Assembly (NCBI GenBank): GCA_945906815.1
Contig: CAMDRT010000019.1
Location: 1 to 64,000, forward strand
Direction: 5' to 3'
Length of the DNA stretch: 64,000 nucleotides
Source: Bordetella parapertussis
Lineage (GTDB): Bacteria; Pseudomonadota; Gammaproteobacteria; Burkholderiales; SG8-41
The notes under the pieces are model-generated. The model was not told where the DNA came from. It saw nothing but the letters and a program-made list of their open reading frames with translations, and made no database searches. The position numbers were made by a program, and so were the translations under genes. Shown piece by piece: positions 15,851 through 24,788 of this stretch (within the stretch, counting starts at the first letter, position 1; every line of letters starts with the position of its first letter).

Positions 15851-16816
15851 ATGCAATTGCAAGTCGTCTTAGCTGTCCTTGCCCTGTCTATGGCTACGCC
15901 CCTGGTGCAAGCGCAGCATTATCCACAACGACCGGTGCGGGTGATCGTGGCATTTTCGGCAGGCGGCGTTGCGGATTTACAGACGCGCATAGTCGCGCAA
16001 AAGCTGGGCGAGCTGTGGCAAACCAGTGTGGTGGTGGATAACCGGCCCGGAGCGGGCGGCAACATCGCTGCCAGCATTGCCGCCAAGGCGCAGCCCGATG
16101 GCTACACGCTGCTCACCTGCAACTTCGCCACGCACGGGCTTAACCCGGCGGCGTACCGCAAGCTGCCGTACGATCCGCTGAAAGACTTTAGCGCCATCGC
16201 GATGATAGGCACCGCGCCGAGTATTCTCGCCGTGCATCCCTCGGTGCAGTCGCGTTCGGTGGGCGAACTGCTGGCTTATGCCAAGTCGAACCCCGGCAAA
16301 CTCACCATGGGTTCGTCGGCGGGCGGTACCTCGCAGTATCTGTCGATTGAACTGCTGAAGTTGATGACGGGCATGGAATTGATTTACGTTCCGTACAAAG
16401 GTGGCGCGCCGGCGCTGACAGACTTGCTGGGCGGTCAAGTGCAGTCCATCATAGCCGCGCTGCCGACGGTGATTGGCTTTTTGCCCAGCGGACGTATACG
16501 GGCACTGGGTGTCACAGCTGCGGTGCGGTCGCCGCAACTGCCCAACGTTCCCACCATTGCAGAATCCGGCGTAGCGGGATTTGAGGTGGTGGGCTGGAAC
16601 GGCTTGTGTGCGCCTGCGGGCACGCCACAGGCCGTCATTGCCAAGGTGAGCGCCGACACCACACGCGCGCTGAACGCGCCGGACACGCGTCAGCGTTTGA
16701 CCGAGCAGGGCACCGATGCGCGGCCCATGACGCCGGTGCAATTCGATGCCTTTATGCGGGCGGAAATCGCCAAATGGTCGAAGGTGGCGCAAGCGGTGGG
16801 TATGCGGCTGGATTGA
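15851..16816 (+). CDS. Bug/TctC-family periplasmic binding protein
   Basis: 321 residues with signal peptide MQLQVVLAVLALSMATPLVQ. The mature start is YPQRPVRVIVAFSAGGVADL; the ligand loop is FSAGGVAD. First-lobe marks are KLPYDPLKDFSAIA, second-lobe mark YVPYKGGAPALTD. GGAGG lies about 6 bases before the ATG. The 2-hydroxyacid oxidase gene starts 59 bp downstream on the same strand, so the ligand may be a 2-hydroxy acid. Confidence 0.9.
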   Translation: MQLQVVLAVLALSMATPLVQAQHYPQRPVRVIVAFSAGGVADLQTRIVAQKLGELWQTSVVVDNRPGAGGNIAASIAAKAQPDGYTLLTCNFATHGLNPAAYRKLPYDPLKDFSAIAMIGTAPSILAVHPSVQSRSVGELLAYAKSNPGKLTMGSSAGGTSQYLSIELLKLMTGMELIYVPYKGGAPALTDLLGGQVQSIIAALPTVIGFLPSGRIRALGVTAAVRSPQLPNVPTIAESGVAGFEVVGWNGLCAPAGTPQAVIAKVSADTTRALNAPDTRQRLTEQGTDARPMTPVQFDAFMRAEIAKWSKVAQAVGMRLD

Positions 16817-16875
16817 GGGCGTTACAATGCCATGATTCCACACACGGTAGTGGCACAAAAAAAGGGAGAACAGGC

Positions 16876-18078
16876 ATGAGTAGCAACGCTGACAACATCA
16901 AACACGCCATTGCGGCGTCCGGTAAGCTAAAGGAAATTTTGTGCCTGGAGGATTTTGAAGCGTCCGCGCGCAGTTTTTTACCGCGCCCGATTTTTGGTTT
17001 TATCTCCGGTGGCGTGGAAAGCAACGCTGCGCGCGACGGCAATCGCGCCGCGTTTAGCGAGTACGAATTCCTGCCGCGCGTGCTGGTCAATACCCGGGCT
17101 CGCCATCAGAAAACCACGTTATTCGGGCGCGTCTACGATCTGCCGTTTGGCTTTCCGCCGATGGGCGGCACGGCGCTGGCGGCATACGACGGCGATATCG
17201 TGCTGGCCAAGGCGGCGGCAGATTTGAATACGGTGATGATCCAAAGCGGCGCGGCGCTGACCACCATGGAGCGCGTGAAAGAAGCGGGTCCCACGGCGTG
17301 GTTTCAGGCGTATCTGCCGGGCGATCCTTCTATTATCACACCGCTGGTGGAACGCGCCGCCCGCGCAGGCTTCGAAGTGCTGGCGCTGACGGTGGACGTG
17401 CAGGTGTCGTCGAACCGGGAGAACAATGTGCGCACCGGCTTCAGTTCGCCACTAAAGCCGACGCCACGCCTTGCGTGGGATTGCATGCTGCGGCCCGGCT
17501 GGACGCTAGGCACTTTCGCGCGCACCGTCATGACTCGTGGCATGCCGCACATCGAGAACATGGGCTTCGAGCGCATGCCCGTGCTCGGCAACCTTGAGCG
17601 GCCGCGTTTGGCGCGCGATGCGCTGGCGTGGGAACATGTCGAGCTCATGCGCAAGCTGTGGAAAGGCAAGCTGGTGTTAAAAGGCGTGCTGTCGCCGCAG
17701 GACGTGCGCATGGCGCGCGAATGCGGTGTTGACGGCATCATGGTATCCAACCACGGCGGTCGCCAGCTGGATTTCACCGTGGCGCCGCTGCGCATGCTCC
17801 CGGCGGTCAAGGCTGAGGCGGGCGACATGGCCATCATGCTCGACAGTGGCGTGCGCCGCGGCACAGATGTGCTGAAGGCCCTGGCGCTGGGTGCGGATTT
17901 TGTGTTCGTTGGCCGACCGTTCCTGTATGCCGCCACCATTGCGGGCGAAGCCGGCGTGCATCACGCCGCCACGCTACTGCGTGACGAAATCAGCCGCAAC
18001 ATGGCGATGCTCGGCATCAACACGCTGGCGGAAATGAAGCGCGAGTTTCTGCTGCCCAGTCGCGGGCCGATCGCGTGA
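16876..18078 (+). CDS. FMN-dependent alpha-hydroxy-acid oxidase/dehydrogenase
   Basis: 400 residues, the usual size for the lactate dehydrogenase (LldD)/mandelate dehydrogenase/glycolate oxidase family, a TIM barrel binding FMN. The catalytic signature SNHGGRQLD gives His293 and the substrate-binding Arg296; GTDVLKALALGADFVFVGRP binds the FMN phosphate. Oddity: the N-terminal segment reads FGFISGGVES, so the usual active-site Tyr (Y-x-Y-I-x-G) is Phe, and an N-terminal extension (about 20 residues) precedes the fold. The start is fixed by AAAGGGAG before ATG 16876. It belongs to one transcription unit with the Bug genes on either side (15851 intact, 18087 truncated). L-lactate is not assured as substrate. 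Confidence 0.85.
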   Translation: MSSNADNIKHAIAASGKLKEILCLEDFEASARSFLPRPIFGFISGGVESNAARDGNRAAFSEYEFLPRVLVNTRARHQKTTLFGRVYDLPFGFPPMGGTALAAYDGDIVLAKAAADLNTVMIQSGAALTTMERVKEAGPTAWFQAYLPGDPSIITPLVERAARAGFEVLALTVDVQVSSNRENNVRTGFSSPLKPTPRLAWDCMLRPGWTLGTFARTVMTRGMPHIENMGFERMPVLGNLERPRLARDALAWEHVELMRKLWKGKLVLKGVLSPQDVRMARECGVDGIMVSNHGGRQLDFTVAPLRMLPAVKAEAGDMAIMLDSGVRRGTDVLKALALGADFVFVGRPFLYAATIAGEAGVHHAATLLRDEISRNMAMLGINTLAEMKREFLLPSRGPIA

Positions 18079-18086
18079 GGTACGTG

Positions 18087-18203
18087 ATGAAACAATTTCC
18101 GAAAGGCCAATTCATGAGTCATTGCCCGACATTGCTCTCCGTGCTGGGTGCCGTGGTGTTGTGCTCATTGTTACAGACCACGCACGCACCATCGTTCCTG
18201 TAG
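18087..18203 (+). pseudogene. Bug/TctC signal peptide fused to an IS end
   Basis: A start (ATG 18087 or, better, ATG 18114 with GAAAGG) begins 8 bp after the oxidase stop. It encodes a hydrophobic secretion signal (MSHCPTLLSVLGAVVLCSLL then QTTHA). After APSF the frame enters the IS inverted repeat at 18197 and ends at TAG 18201-18203. It looks like a second Bug gene of the oxidase operon, decapitated by the IS fragment; the rest of the protein is gone. Confidence 0.55.
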
Positions 18204-18464
18204 GTGGCGAATTCGTAATTCAAGCCACCACCGGGATCTGAAACAGCCCACGGCAATGGTCGCGCTCCAGACGTAACGGCCCAATTGCGTGTGCGTGGGC
18301 GCTGCCCCCTGCCCGCTCCGCCGGTGTCGAGCCGCTCGCGAGGAATACGACCGTCCGCATAATAATGGCGATTATCGTAATCTCGACTACACTGTCATCA
18401 CCGGGCTTGCCAATCAAGGGGGCATGGATCAGCGTATCAAAAGTTAGAATGATGCACTGATCCC
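18197..18464. repeat. IS right-end fragment plus chimeric junction, copy G
   Basis: Terminal CCTGTAGGTGGCGAATTCGT at 18197. The minus strand gives the transposase tail STPAERAGGSAHAHA and ERDHCRGLFQIPVVA. An extra segment of about 60 bp (18366-18424) is present that the other copies lack. The outer end is ATCAGCGTATCAAAAGTTAG to GATGCACTGATCCC, which has short inverted ends (GGATCAG/CTGATCC). It overlaps the last codons of HyuB. Confidence 0.7.
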
Positions 18465-20171
18465 ATGTCGTAGCCGGTCCACCTTCTCCGAACCATAATC
18501 ACGCCCTGCCACCGCGCACGACACGCGCCCGTTGCGCAGATCGGCGGCCAGCGCTTCCAGCGAACGCTCCGCCGGGCTGCCGTAGCCCGCGCCGCCCGGC
18601 GTCTCGATGCGCATGGATTCGCCTACCTGCATTTCAATGCGCGCCACCTTGGAATAGAGCTCCTCCGCTTGCGGCGTGCCGAAATTGCGTATCAGTTTGG
18701 CGCGCCGTCCATCGTGGCCGCCAAACACGCCACTGGGCACGCCGACCGTATGACTATCCGAACGCACTGAAAATATCGTGCCGGGCACCATCGCGCGTAT
18801 CTGCCGCGCGATGCCCAAGCCACCGCGCGTGCGGCCCGCGCCGCCGGAGTCTTCCACCAGCGCATATTCATCGACCATCAGCGGATATTCGTTCTCCAGA
18901 GCCTCGGCCGGCAAATTGGAGGTGTTGGTCATATGTACATGCACCGCGTCCATACCGTCGCCGTCGGCACGCGCGCCACTGCCGCCGCCCAGCGTTTCGA
19001 GATAGACGTATTGTCCGCTGCGGTGCGTGAGTTCACCGGAGAACACGATCGCGGGAATCACGTCGTTGCCAGAGGCCATCACGCGCTCCGGCGGCAGCAC
19101 CCCGCGAAACGCGCCGAAGATCGCGCCGGCGACTTTTTGACAAGTGATTGAACGCGCACCCACCGCCGCGCCTGGACGCGGATTGACGATAGTGCCGATC
19201 GGCGTGTGTATTTTCATCGCGTCGAACAAACCTGCGTTCGGCGGCAGTTCGGGATCGAGCAACGCTTTTACGGCGTAGAACACGCTAGCATGCACCGCGT
19301 TGACTGGCATGTTCATCGCGCCGCGCGCCTGCTTGCCCGATCCGCTAAAATCAACATCCAGCACGTCGCCCTCGACGCGCACACGCACGGTGATCGGCAC
19401 CGGCTCGCCGCCCATGCCGTCGTCGTCGAGAAAATTAGTGAAGGTGTATTCACCGTGCTTGAGTTCGGCGATGCGATTTCGAATGCGCCGCCGCGTATAG
19501 CTGATCACGTCCTCTATCGACTGGCGCACGGAAGGCAGCCCCATCTGTCGCACCAGCTCGCGCGCGGCCTGCGCGCCGCGCGCGTTGGTGGCGATCTGCA
19601 CTTTGAAATCCAGCGTGCGTTCTTCCGGGTCACGCATGTTCGCAGTGATGAGATTCATCAGGTCGTCGTCGAGCACGCCCTCGCGCACGATGCGTATCAC
19701 CGGCATGCGCAAACCTTCCTCGAAAATAGAACGCGAGCTGCCGGCAATCGAACCCGGCACCGCGCCGCCGACATCGGAGTGGTGCCCGATGTTGGCGGTG
19801 AGAAACTCCACGCGCCCGTCGATGAATACCGGCGTCACCAACGTGATATCGGGCAGATGCGTGCCGTTGGCCAGATACGGATCGTTGCAGATGAACACGT
19901 CGCCGTCACGCATGCGCTCGACCGGGCAATGCGCGAGCACCGCCGCCACGCCTCCGTTGAGCGATCCCAGATGCAACGGTATCTGCGTGCCCTGCGCGAT
20001 CAAGCGGCCCTTGCCGTCGAACAGCGCCACCGAACAATCGCGCCGCTCCTTGATGTTGGTCGAAAACGATGAACGCACCAGCGTGTTGTTCATGTCCTCG
20101 GTGATCGACAACATGCGATTGGAAAACACCTCCATCGCTATGGGATCCAGCAAATTCGTGGGTTGATTCAT
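18444..20171 (-). CDS. hyuB: Hydantoinase B/oxoprolinase family subunit (HyuB)
   Basis: 575 residues. Starts DPIAMEVFSNRMLSITEDM, the family N-terminus, with SSFSTNIKERRDCSVALFD and DLITxxNDPY-type segment (VFICNDPYLANGTHLPDITL). HyuB pairs with HyuA in ATP-dependent hydantoinase, N-methylhydantoinase, 5-oxoprolinase and acetone/acetophenone carboxylase complexes. It overlaps HyuA by 4 bases (ATGA), which indicates stoichiometric co-translation. Its C-terminus ends in codons supplied by the repeat copy G (ISASF and stop), so the last few native residues may be lost; the fold is otherwise complete. The exact substrate cannot be read from sequence. Confidence 0.9.
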   Translation of the reverse strand: MNQPTNLLDPIAMEVFSNRMLSITEDMNNTLVRSSFSTNIKERRDCSVALFDGKGRLIAQGTQIPLHLGSLNGGVAAVLAHCPVERMRDGDVFICNDPYLANGTHLPDITLVTPVFIDGRVEFLTANIGHHSDVGGAVPGSIAGSSRSIFEEGLRMPVIRIVREGVLDDDLMNLITANMRDPEERTLDFKVQIATNARGAQAARELVRQMGLPSVRQSIEDVISYTRRRIRNRIAELKHGEYTFTNFLDDDGMGGEPVPITVRVRVEGDVLDVDFSGSGKQARGAMNMPVNAVHASVFYAVKALLDPELPPNAGLFDAMKIHTPIGTIVNPRPGAAVGARSITCQKVAGAIFGAFRGVLPPERVMASGNDVIPAIVFSGELTHRSGQYVYLETLGGGSGARADGDGMDAVHVHMTNTSNLPAEALENEYPLMVDEYALVEDSGGAGRTRGGLGIARQIRAMVPGTIFSVRSDSHTVGVPSGVFGGHDGRRAKLIRNFGTPQAEELYSKVARIEMQVGESMRIETPGGAGYGSPAERSLEALAADLRNGRVSCAVAGRDYGSEKVDRLRHGISASF

Positions 20172-22207
20172 GACTTTATGATGATATTGCTGATGTTATC
20201 TACGCACGCGCGCTGGCCCGGTGTCAGCAGCGTGGTCGAACTCATTTCTTCGATCACGGCCGGACCGTTGATGAGCGTGCCTGCCGCGAGTTTGCTGCGT
20301 GCGTAAACCGGTGTCGTCAGCCAGCCGTGCTCGGCACCGTGATAAATATCGCGCCTGCCCACGGCGGCATCAGCCAACGCGCCGCCTGCGGTCAACTCAC
20401 GCAGCGGCGCTTTTGCCACGCGCCCCACCGCCTGCAAGCGGCAATTGACGATTTCGACAGATTTGCCCGGCACGTCGTAGCCGTACTCGCGCTTGTGCGC
20501 GACGTGAAAGCGCGTGATGAAATCCGCCATGCCGTCTGTACGTATTCCGGATAGCGCAACCACCACTTCAAAATTCTGCCCTTCGTAACGCGCCTCGATG
20601 AAGACATGATATTCGCGTGCGGTTTCGGCCACTTTTTCGCGCGCAAGCCAATCTGCCGCTTCGCGCCGCATGGCATCAAACAGCGTGCCCACGCGTGCCC
20701 AGCTTGCCGCATCGGCAGATGAAATCTCGCTGCGCACAAAATCGAAACTCACGTCGGTGAGCAACATACCGCGCGCGCATAGGGTACCCGGCTCCTGCGG
20801 CACGATCACAGTGGCAATGCCGCATTCGTGAGCGACTTCAGTCGCGTGCAACGGCCCCGCGCCGCCGAACGCGAACAACGCAAACTCGGCTAGATCGTAG
20901 CCGCGTTCGGTGGACACCGAGCGGATCGCGCGGCTCATGTTGGCGTTGGCGATGCGAATCACGCCCTCAGCCGCCTGCTCGAGCGTGATGCCCAGCGGCA
21001 GGGCGACCTTTTGCAGGATGGCCGCGCGCGCAGCGGCTTCGCTCACCTTCACGCGGCCATCGAGCAGTGACACCGGATTCAACCGGCGCAAACATATCTG
21101 TGCGTCGGTGATTGTCGCTTCCAGCCCGCCGCGCGCATACGCCGCAGGACCGGGGTCGGCACCGGCGCTGCGCGGGCCGACTTTCAGCGCGCCCGCATCG
21201 TCCATCCACGCGATGCTGCCGCCACCTGCTCCGATGACGTGAATGTCGATCATCGGCGTTTTCACCGGATAGTCGGCCACCGTGCGGTCAGATGAAAACA
21301 GCGGCTTGCCGCGATACACCAACGAGACATCGGTGGAGGTGCCGCCGACATCAAAGGTAACCAGATTCTCGAAGCCGGCGACGCGGCCGATCTGTGCCGC
21401 GCCGACAACGCCGGCCGCCGGACCCGACAGACAGGTGCGCACGGGAAACGAACGCACCGTACGCACCGACATCAGCCCGCCGTTGGAATGAATCGTAAAG
21501 GGCTCGCAGGGAATTTTCAGCGCCTGCACGCGCTGCAAAAAACGGTCGAGATATCGCTCCATGCGTGGCCCGACCGCCGCGTTCAGCGCGGTGGTGGACA
21601 TGCGTTCGTATTCGCGAAACTCCGGCAGCACTTCATGTGAAATACTCACATACGCTTCGGGAAACAGACGCGTGATCGCCGCGCGCGCACGCTCTTCATG
21701 CGCGGGGTTGCGATACGCATGCAAAAAACACACAGCAATCGCCTGCACGCCCGCGGCTTTTAACGCTGTTACCGCGGCGTCGAGCTCCGCCTCGTCCAGC
21801 GGCGCCAGCACCTCGCCGCGCGCATTCAGCCGCTCGTTGATCTCGATGCGGTGCTCGCGCGCCACCAGCGGTGGGGGTTTAGTCACGCTGTAGTCGTAAA
21901 GATGCGGCCGCACCTGGCGCCCGATCTCCAGCACGTCGCGAAACCCCTTGGTGGTAATCAGCCCCGTGAGCGCGCCCTTGCGCTCGATCACCAGATTGGT
22001 GGCCACCGTGGTACCGTGGCCGATGTGCGTAACCTCATCGGGCACGATGTGATGATCACGCAACAAGTCCGCGATGCCGCGCTCGATGGCCTCGGAAGGA
22101 TCGTGCGGCGTCGAGGCAACCTTATGAAAACTGACCTTGCCATCGGCTTCGGCAAGCAAGGTGAAATCCGTGAACGTGCCGCCGACGTCTATTCCTATGC
22201 GATACAC
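20168..22207 (-). CDS. hyuA: Hydantoinase A/oxoprolinase family subunit (HyuA)
   Basis: 679 residues with the ASKHA-type ATPase start RIGIDVGGTFTDFTLL, the ribose/phosphate loops HGTTVATNLVIERKGA and VTFDVGGTSTDVSLV, and HVIGAGGGSIAWMD. It provides ATP hydrolysis for ring opening or carboxylation with HyuB. The start codon is GTG (22205-22207) with a weak AAGAAG ribosome site. A Bug gene ends 35 bp upstream on the same strand, so Bug-HyuA-HyuB form one operon for uptake and degradation of a cyclic amide, imide or ketone. Confidence 0.92.
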   Translation of the reverse strand: MYRIGIDVGGTFTDFTLLAEADGKVSFHKVASTPHDPSEAIERGIADLLRDHHIVPDEVTHIGHGTTVATNLVIERKGALTGLITTKGFRDVLEIGRQVRPHLYDYSVTKPPPLVAREHRIEINERLNARGEVLAPLDEAELDAAVTALKAAGVQAIAVCFLHAYRNPAHEERARAAITRLFPEAYVSISHEVLPEFREYERMSTTALNAAVGPRMERYLDRFLQRVQALKIPCEPFTIHSNGGLMSVRTVRSFPVRTCLSGPAAGVVGAAQIGRVAGFENLVTFDVGGTSTDVSLVYRGKPLFSSDRTVADYPVKTPMIDIHVIGAGGGSIAWMDDAGALKVGPRSAGADPGPAAYARGGLEATITDAQICLRRLNPVSLLDGRVKVSEAAARAAILQKVALPLGITLEQAAEGVIRIANANMSRAIRSVSTERGYDLAEFALFAFGGAGPLHATEVAHECGIATVIVPQEPGTLCARGMLLTDVSFDFVRSEISSADAASWARVGTLFDAMRREAADWLAREKVAETAREYHVFIEARYEGQNFEVVVALSGIRTDGMADFITRFHVAHKREYGYDVPGKSVEIVNCRLQAVGRVAKAPLRELTAGGALADAAVGRRDIYHGAEHGWLTTPVYARSKLAAGTLINGPAVIEEMSSTTLLTPGQRACVDNISNIIIKS

Positions 22208-22242
22208 AATTTCTTCTTTAAGAACATATGCTTATATAACTA

Positions 22243-23205
22243 TCATTCGAGCCTGATACCCGCATCGGTGATCACCTTGCGCCACTTCGCCACTTCCGAT
22301 GCCACGCGCTTGGCAAAATCCGCCGGCGAACTCGCAATGACTTCTAGCCCCTGCGATGCCAGCACCTCGCGCATCTTCGGGGCGTTGAGCACACGCGCGC
22401 TGTCGTCGCTGATCTTGCGCACAATGTCCGCGGGCGTTGCCGCCGGCGCGAACAAACCAAACCACACAATCGCCTCGAAGCCCGGATAGCCGAGTTCGGC
22501 GATCGTCGGCACGTCGGGCACCACCGACGAGCGCTTGAGGCTGCTCACACCAAGCGTGCGCAATTTGCCGCTTTGCCGGTGCGCAAGCGTGGTCATCACC
22601 ACGTCGAACATCAGCGACACATGGCCGCCGAGCAACTCCTGCAACGCCGGGCCGCTGCCCTTGTACGGCACGTGCGACATTTTGGATTTCGACATCGACA
22701 GCAACAACGCCATCGCCATGTGCGACGCCGAACCGCTGCCCGCCGAAGCGAAATTTAATTCGCCTGGTCGCTGCTTCGCCAGAGCGACCAGTTGCTTGAC
22801 GTTATGCACAGGCACCGACGGATGCACCGACAGCAATTGCGGAATCAGCGCAAACTCCGTGATCGGGGCGAAATCACGCTGCACATCAAACGGTAATTTG
22901 CGATAGAGCGTCGCGGCAGCGGCATGCGTGGTCACCGTGCCCACCAGCAGCGTGTAGCCGTCGGGAGGGGACTTCAGCGCCAGCTCGGAGCCGACGATAC
23001 CGCCGCCGCCGGCACGGTTTTCCACTACCACCGGCTGCTTCCACAACGCATTCAACTGTTGTCCGATATGGCGCGCCAGCAAATCAGTCGAACCGCCCGC
23101 GGCGAACGGCACCACGATACGTACTAGTTTCGCGGGATACCCCTCGGCGGCGTACGTGCTACCCGCCGCGCACATGACGAAACCGCTGATCAAAAGTCGC
23201 AACAT
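22243..23205 (-). CDS. Bug/TctC-family binding protein of the Hyu operon
   Basis: 320 residues, signal peptide MLRLLISGFVMCAAGSTYAA, mature start YPAKLVRIVVPFAAGGSTDL. First-lobe mark KLPFDVQRDFAPI; second-lobe mark HVPYKGSGPALQE. GGAGG precedes the ATG by about 7 bases. First gene of the operon with hyuA and hyuB, so it is the best candidate here for a Bug protein whose ligand can be guessed: the substrate of the hydantoinase/oxoprolinase-type enzyme or its carboxylated product. Confidence 0.92.
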   Translation of the reverse strand: MLRLLISGFVMCAAGSTYAAEGYPAKLVRIVVPFAAGGSTDLLARHIGQQLNALWKQPVVVENRAGGGGIVGSELALKSPPDGYTLLVGTVTTHAAAATLYRKLPFDVQRDFAPITEFALIPQLLSVHPSVPVHNVKQLVALAKQRPGELNFASAGSGSASHMAMALLLSMSKSKMSHVPYKGSGPALQELLGGHVSLMFDVVMTTLAHRQSGKLRTLGVSSLKRSSVVPDVPTIAELGYPGFEAIVWFGLFAPAATPADIVRKISDDSARVLNAPKMREVLASQGLEVIASSPADFAKRVASEVAKWRKVITDAGIRLE

Positions 23206-23715
23206 GCCCGTACCTCCGAAAAACGCCGATGCAAACCACTATAGCAGGTACCCTGCGCGCTCCGGTGCCAGCGCGTCGCTCACGCAAGCCGGCGCTATAA
23301 TCTTCGCTCCCTTGTTGATTGAAAAAACCGCCCATGAGCACCGCGTATGGTCGAAATTCGTCCTTGGGCGAGTTTTTACTTGGCTCAGGTGCAGGCCACC
23401 TTGCCATTTCTCATCTTTCCGGGTGCAATTGTTTTCATGAGGACAACGCCACCTGCAATGCTGAAGCGCTTGCTCATTATTGTGATTCTTCCGCAAACCT
23501 CATCGAATCATTCACATACCTAAGAGACTGTGAGATTTAGCTGGAATATCTCGCTGGAATTCGCCGCCTAAACGCCGAGAGCAATACCGCTCAGTAACGC
23601 CCGATCTTAACCGAGACGGAACCTAATGAAGGGCACGTTCTTGTAGATCTTGATTGGCGCTGAGATGCCCAACTTGCAGGCGGCGAATTCGTAACTCTAG
23701 CTGCTCTTCGCCAAG
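23206..23715. other. Gene-free stretch between two Bug operons
   Basis: No convincing gene. A short IS terminal relic (GGCGAATTCGTAACTC) lies at about 23681-23697. The region should contain the promoter of the Bug-hyuAB operon, but no clear -35/-10 pair stands out. Confidence 0.4.
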
Positions 23716-23740
23716 GAGCTGTGAGCTGTGAGCTGTGAGC
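23716..23740. repeat. Heptanucleotide tandem repeat (GAGCTGT)
   Basis: Three full copies of GAGCTGT and a partial fourth, in the spacer just downstream of the Bug gene that ends at 23768 (minus strand). Confidence 0.8.
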
Positions 23741-23767
23741 ACAGCCGCCGCAAACACCGCGCGATAA

Positions 23768-24733
23768 TTACTGCACGGAGATTTTCGCCTCCTGTATCAC
23801 CGTACGCATTTTCGCCGTGGTCTGGCGCATAAGGTCCGCCAGTTCGATGGGCGATGAAGGTTGCGGATTGCCGCCCAGCGCTTGCAGCTTAGCGCGCAGG
23901 GCGCCATCGTTCACGGCTTTGGCGACTTCGGCACTCATGCGTTCGATCACTGCGCGCGGCGTGCCACGCGGCGCGAACAGGCCTGTCCAAGTGGAAAACG
24001 CGAAGCCGCGAACGCCCTGTTCATCCAGCGTGGGCAAGTCCGGAAGCAACGTGCTGCGCCTGTCATTGGCGATGCCCAGCGCGCGCAGGCGTGCGGCCTG
24101 TATCGGCCCCAGCACCACCGACAGCGCCGAGAACATCACCGGCACATGGCCCGCTTGCACATCCACCGCCGCCTGCGCCGCGCCGCGATACGGCACGTGG
24201 TTGAGTTTCGCTCCGGTGGCAGCCTTGAACATTTCCATCACCACGTGATGCGAGCCACCGGGCCCCGCCGAGGCAAAATCCATGAGGCGCGCTTCGGCTT
24301 TACTCAACACCACCAGTTCACGCGCGCTTTTCGCCGGCAGCGACGGATGCGCGATCAGCACCCACGTGCTTGAGGACACCAGACTGATGGGATCAAGCAC
24401 AGCCAGCGGTTCGAAATCCGTACGCTTTTGCAGAATCGGCACATAGGTGACGGTGCTGTCGCTGATGCCACCGATGGTGTACCCATCCGGTGCCGCGCGC
24501 GCGAGGCGCTGCGCGCCGATCAAACCCGCCGCGCCAGTGATGTTTTCCACCTGTAAGGGCTGACCGATGTTTTGCGCTATTTTTTGCATCACCAGCCGCA
24601 ACGTGGTGTCGCCCGCGCTGCCCGCCTGCACCGGCGAAATCACTAGCACCGGTTTGGTTGGATAGGTTTGCGCAGCAGCCAGCGCTGGAGCGGCCAGGCC
24701 GATGATCATCAAGCAGCTTGGAATCGATTTCAT
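23768..24733 (-). CDS. Bug/TctC-family protein with divergent ligand loop
   Basis: 321 residues, signal peptide MKSIPSCLMIIGLAAPALAA. The mature start is YPTKPVLVISPVQAGSAGDT: the usual VPFxxGGxxD loop is replaced by SPVQAGSAGD, and the segment KRTDFEPLAVLD replaces KLPYDPxxDFxPV. The second lobe keeps HVPYRGAAQAAVD. These changes affect the two loops that cradle the ligand carboxylate, so a different ligand class is likely. Last gene of a minus-strand unit: Bug (25735), CMD-like protein (24789), this Bug. Confidence 0.85.
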   Translation of the reverse strand: MKSIPSCLMIIGLAAPALAAAQTYPTKPVLVISPVQAGSAGDTTLRLVMQKIAQNIGQPLQVENITGAAGLIGAQRLARAAPDGYTIGGISDSTVTYVPILQKRTDFEPLAVLDPISLVSSSTWVLIAHPSLPAKSARELVVLSKAEARLMDFASAGPGGSHHVVMEMFKAATGAKLNHVPYRGAAQAAVDVQAGHVPVMFSALSVVLGPIQAARLRALGIANDRRSTLLPDLPTLDEQGVRGFAFSTWTGLFAPRGTPRAVIERMSAEVAKAVNDGALRAKLQALGGNPQPSSPIELADLMRQTTAKMRTVIQEAKISVQ

Positions 24734-24788
24734 GGTTGATGGCTATTACTGCGTGCATCCCATATTGAACGGAAATAACAGTAGCGGT

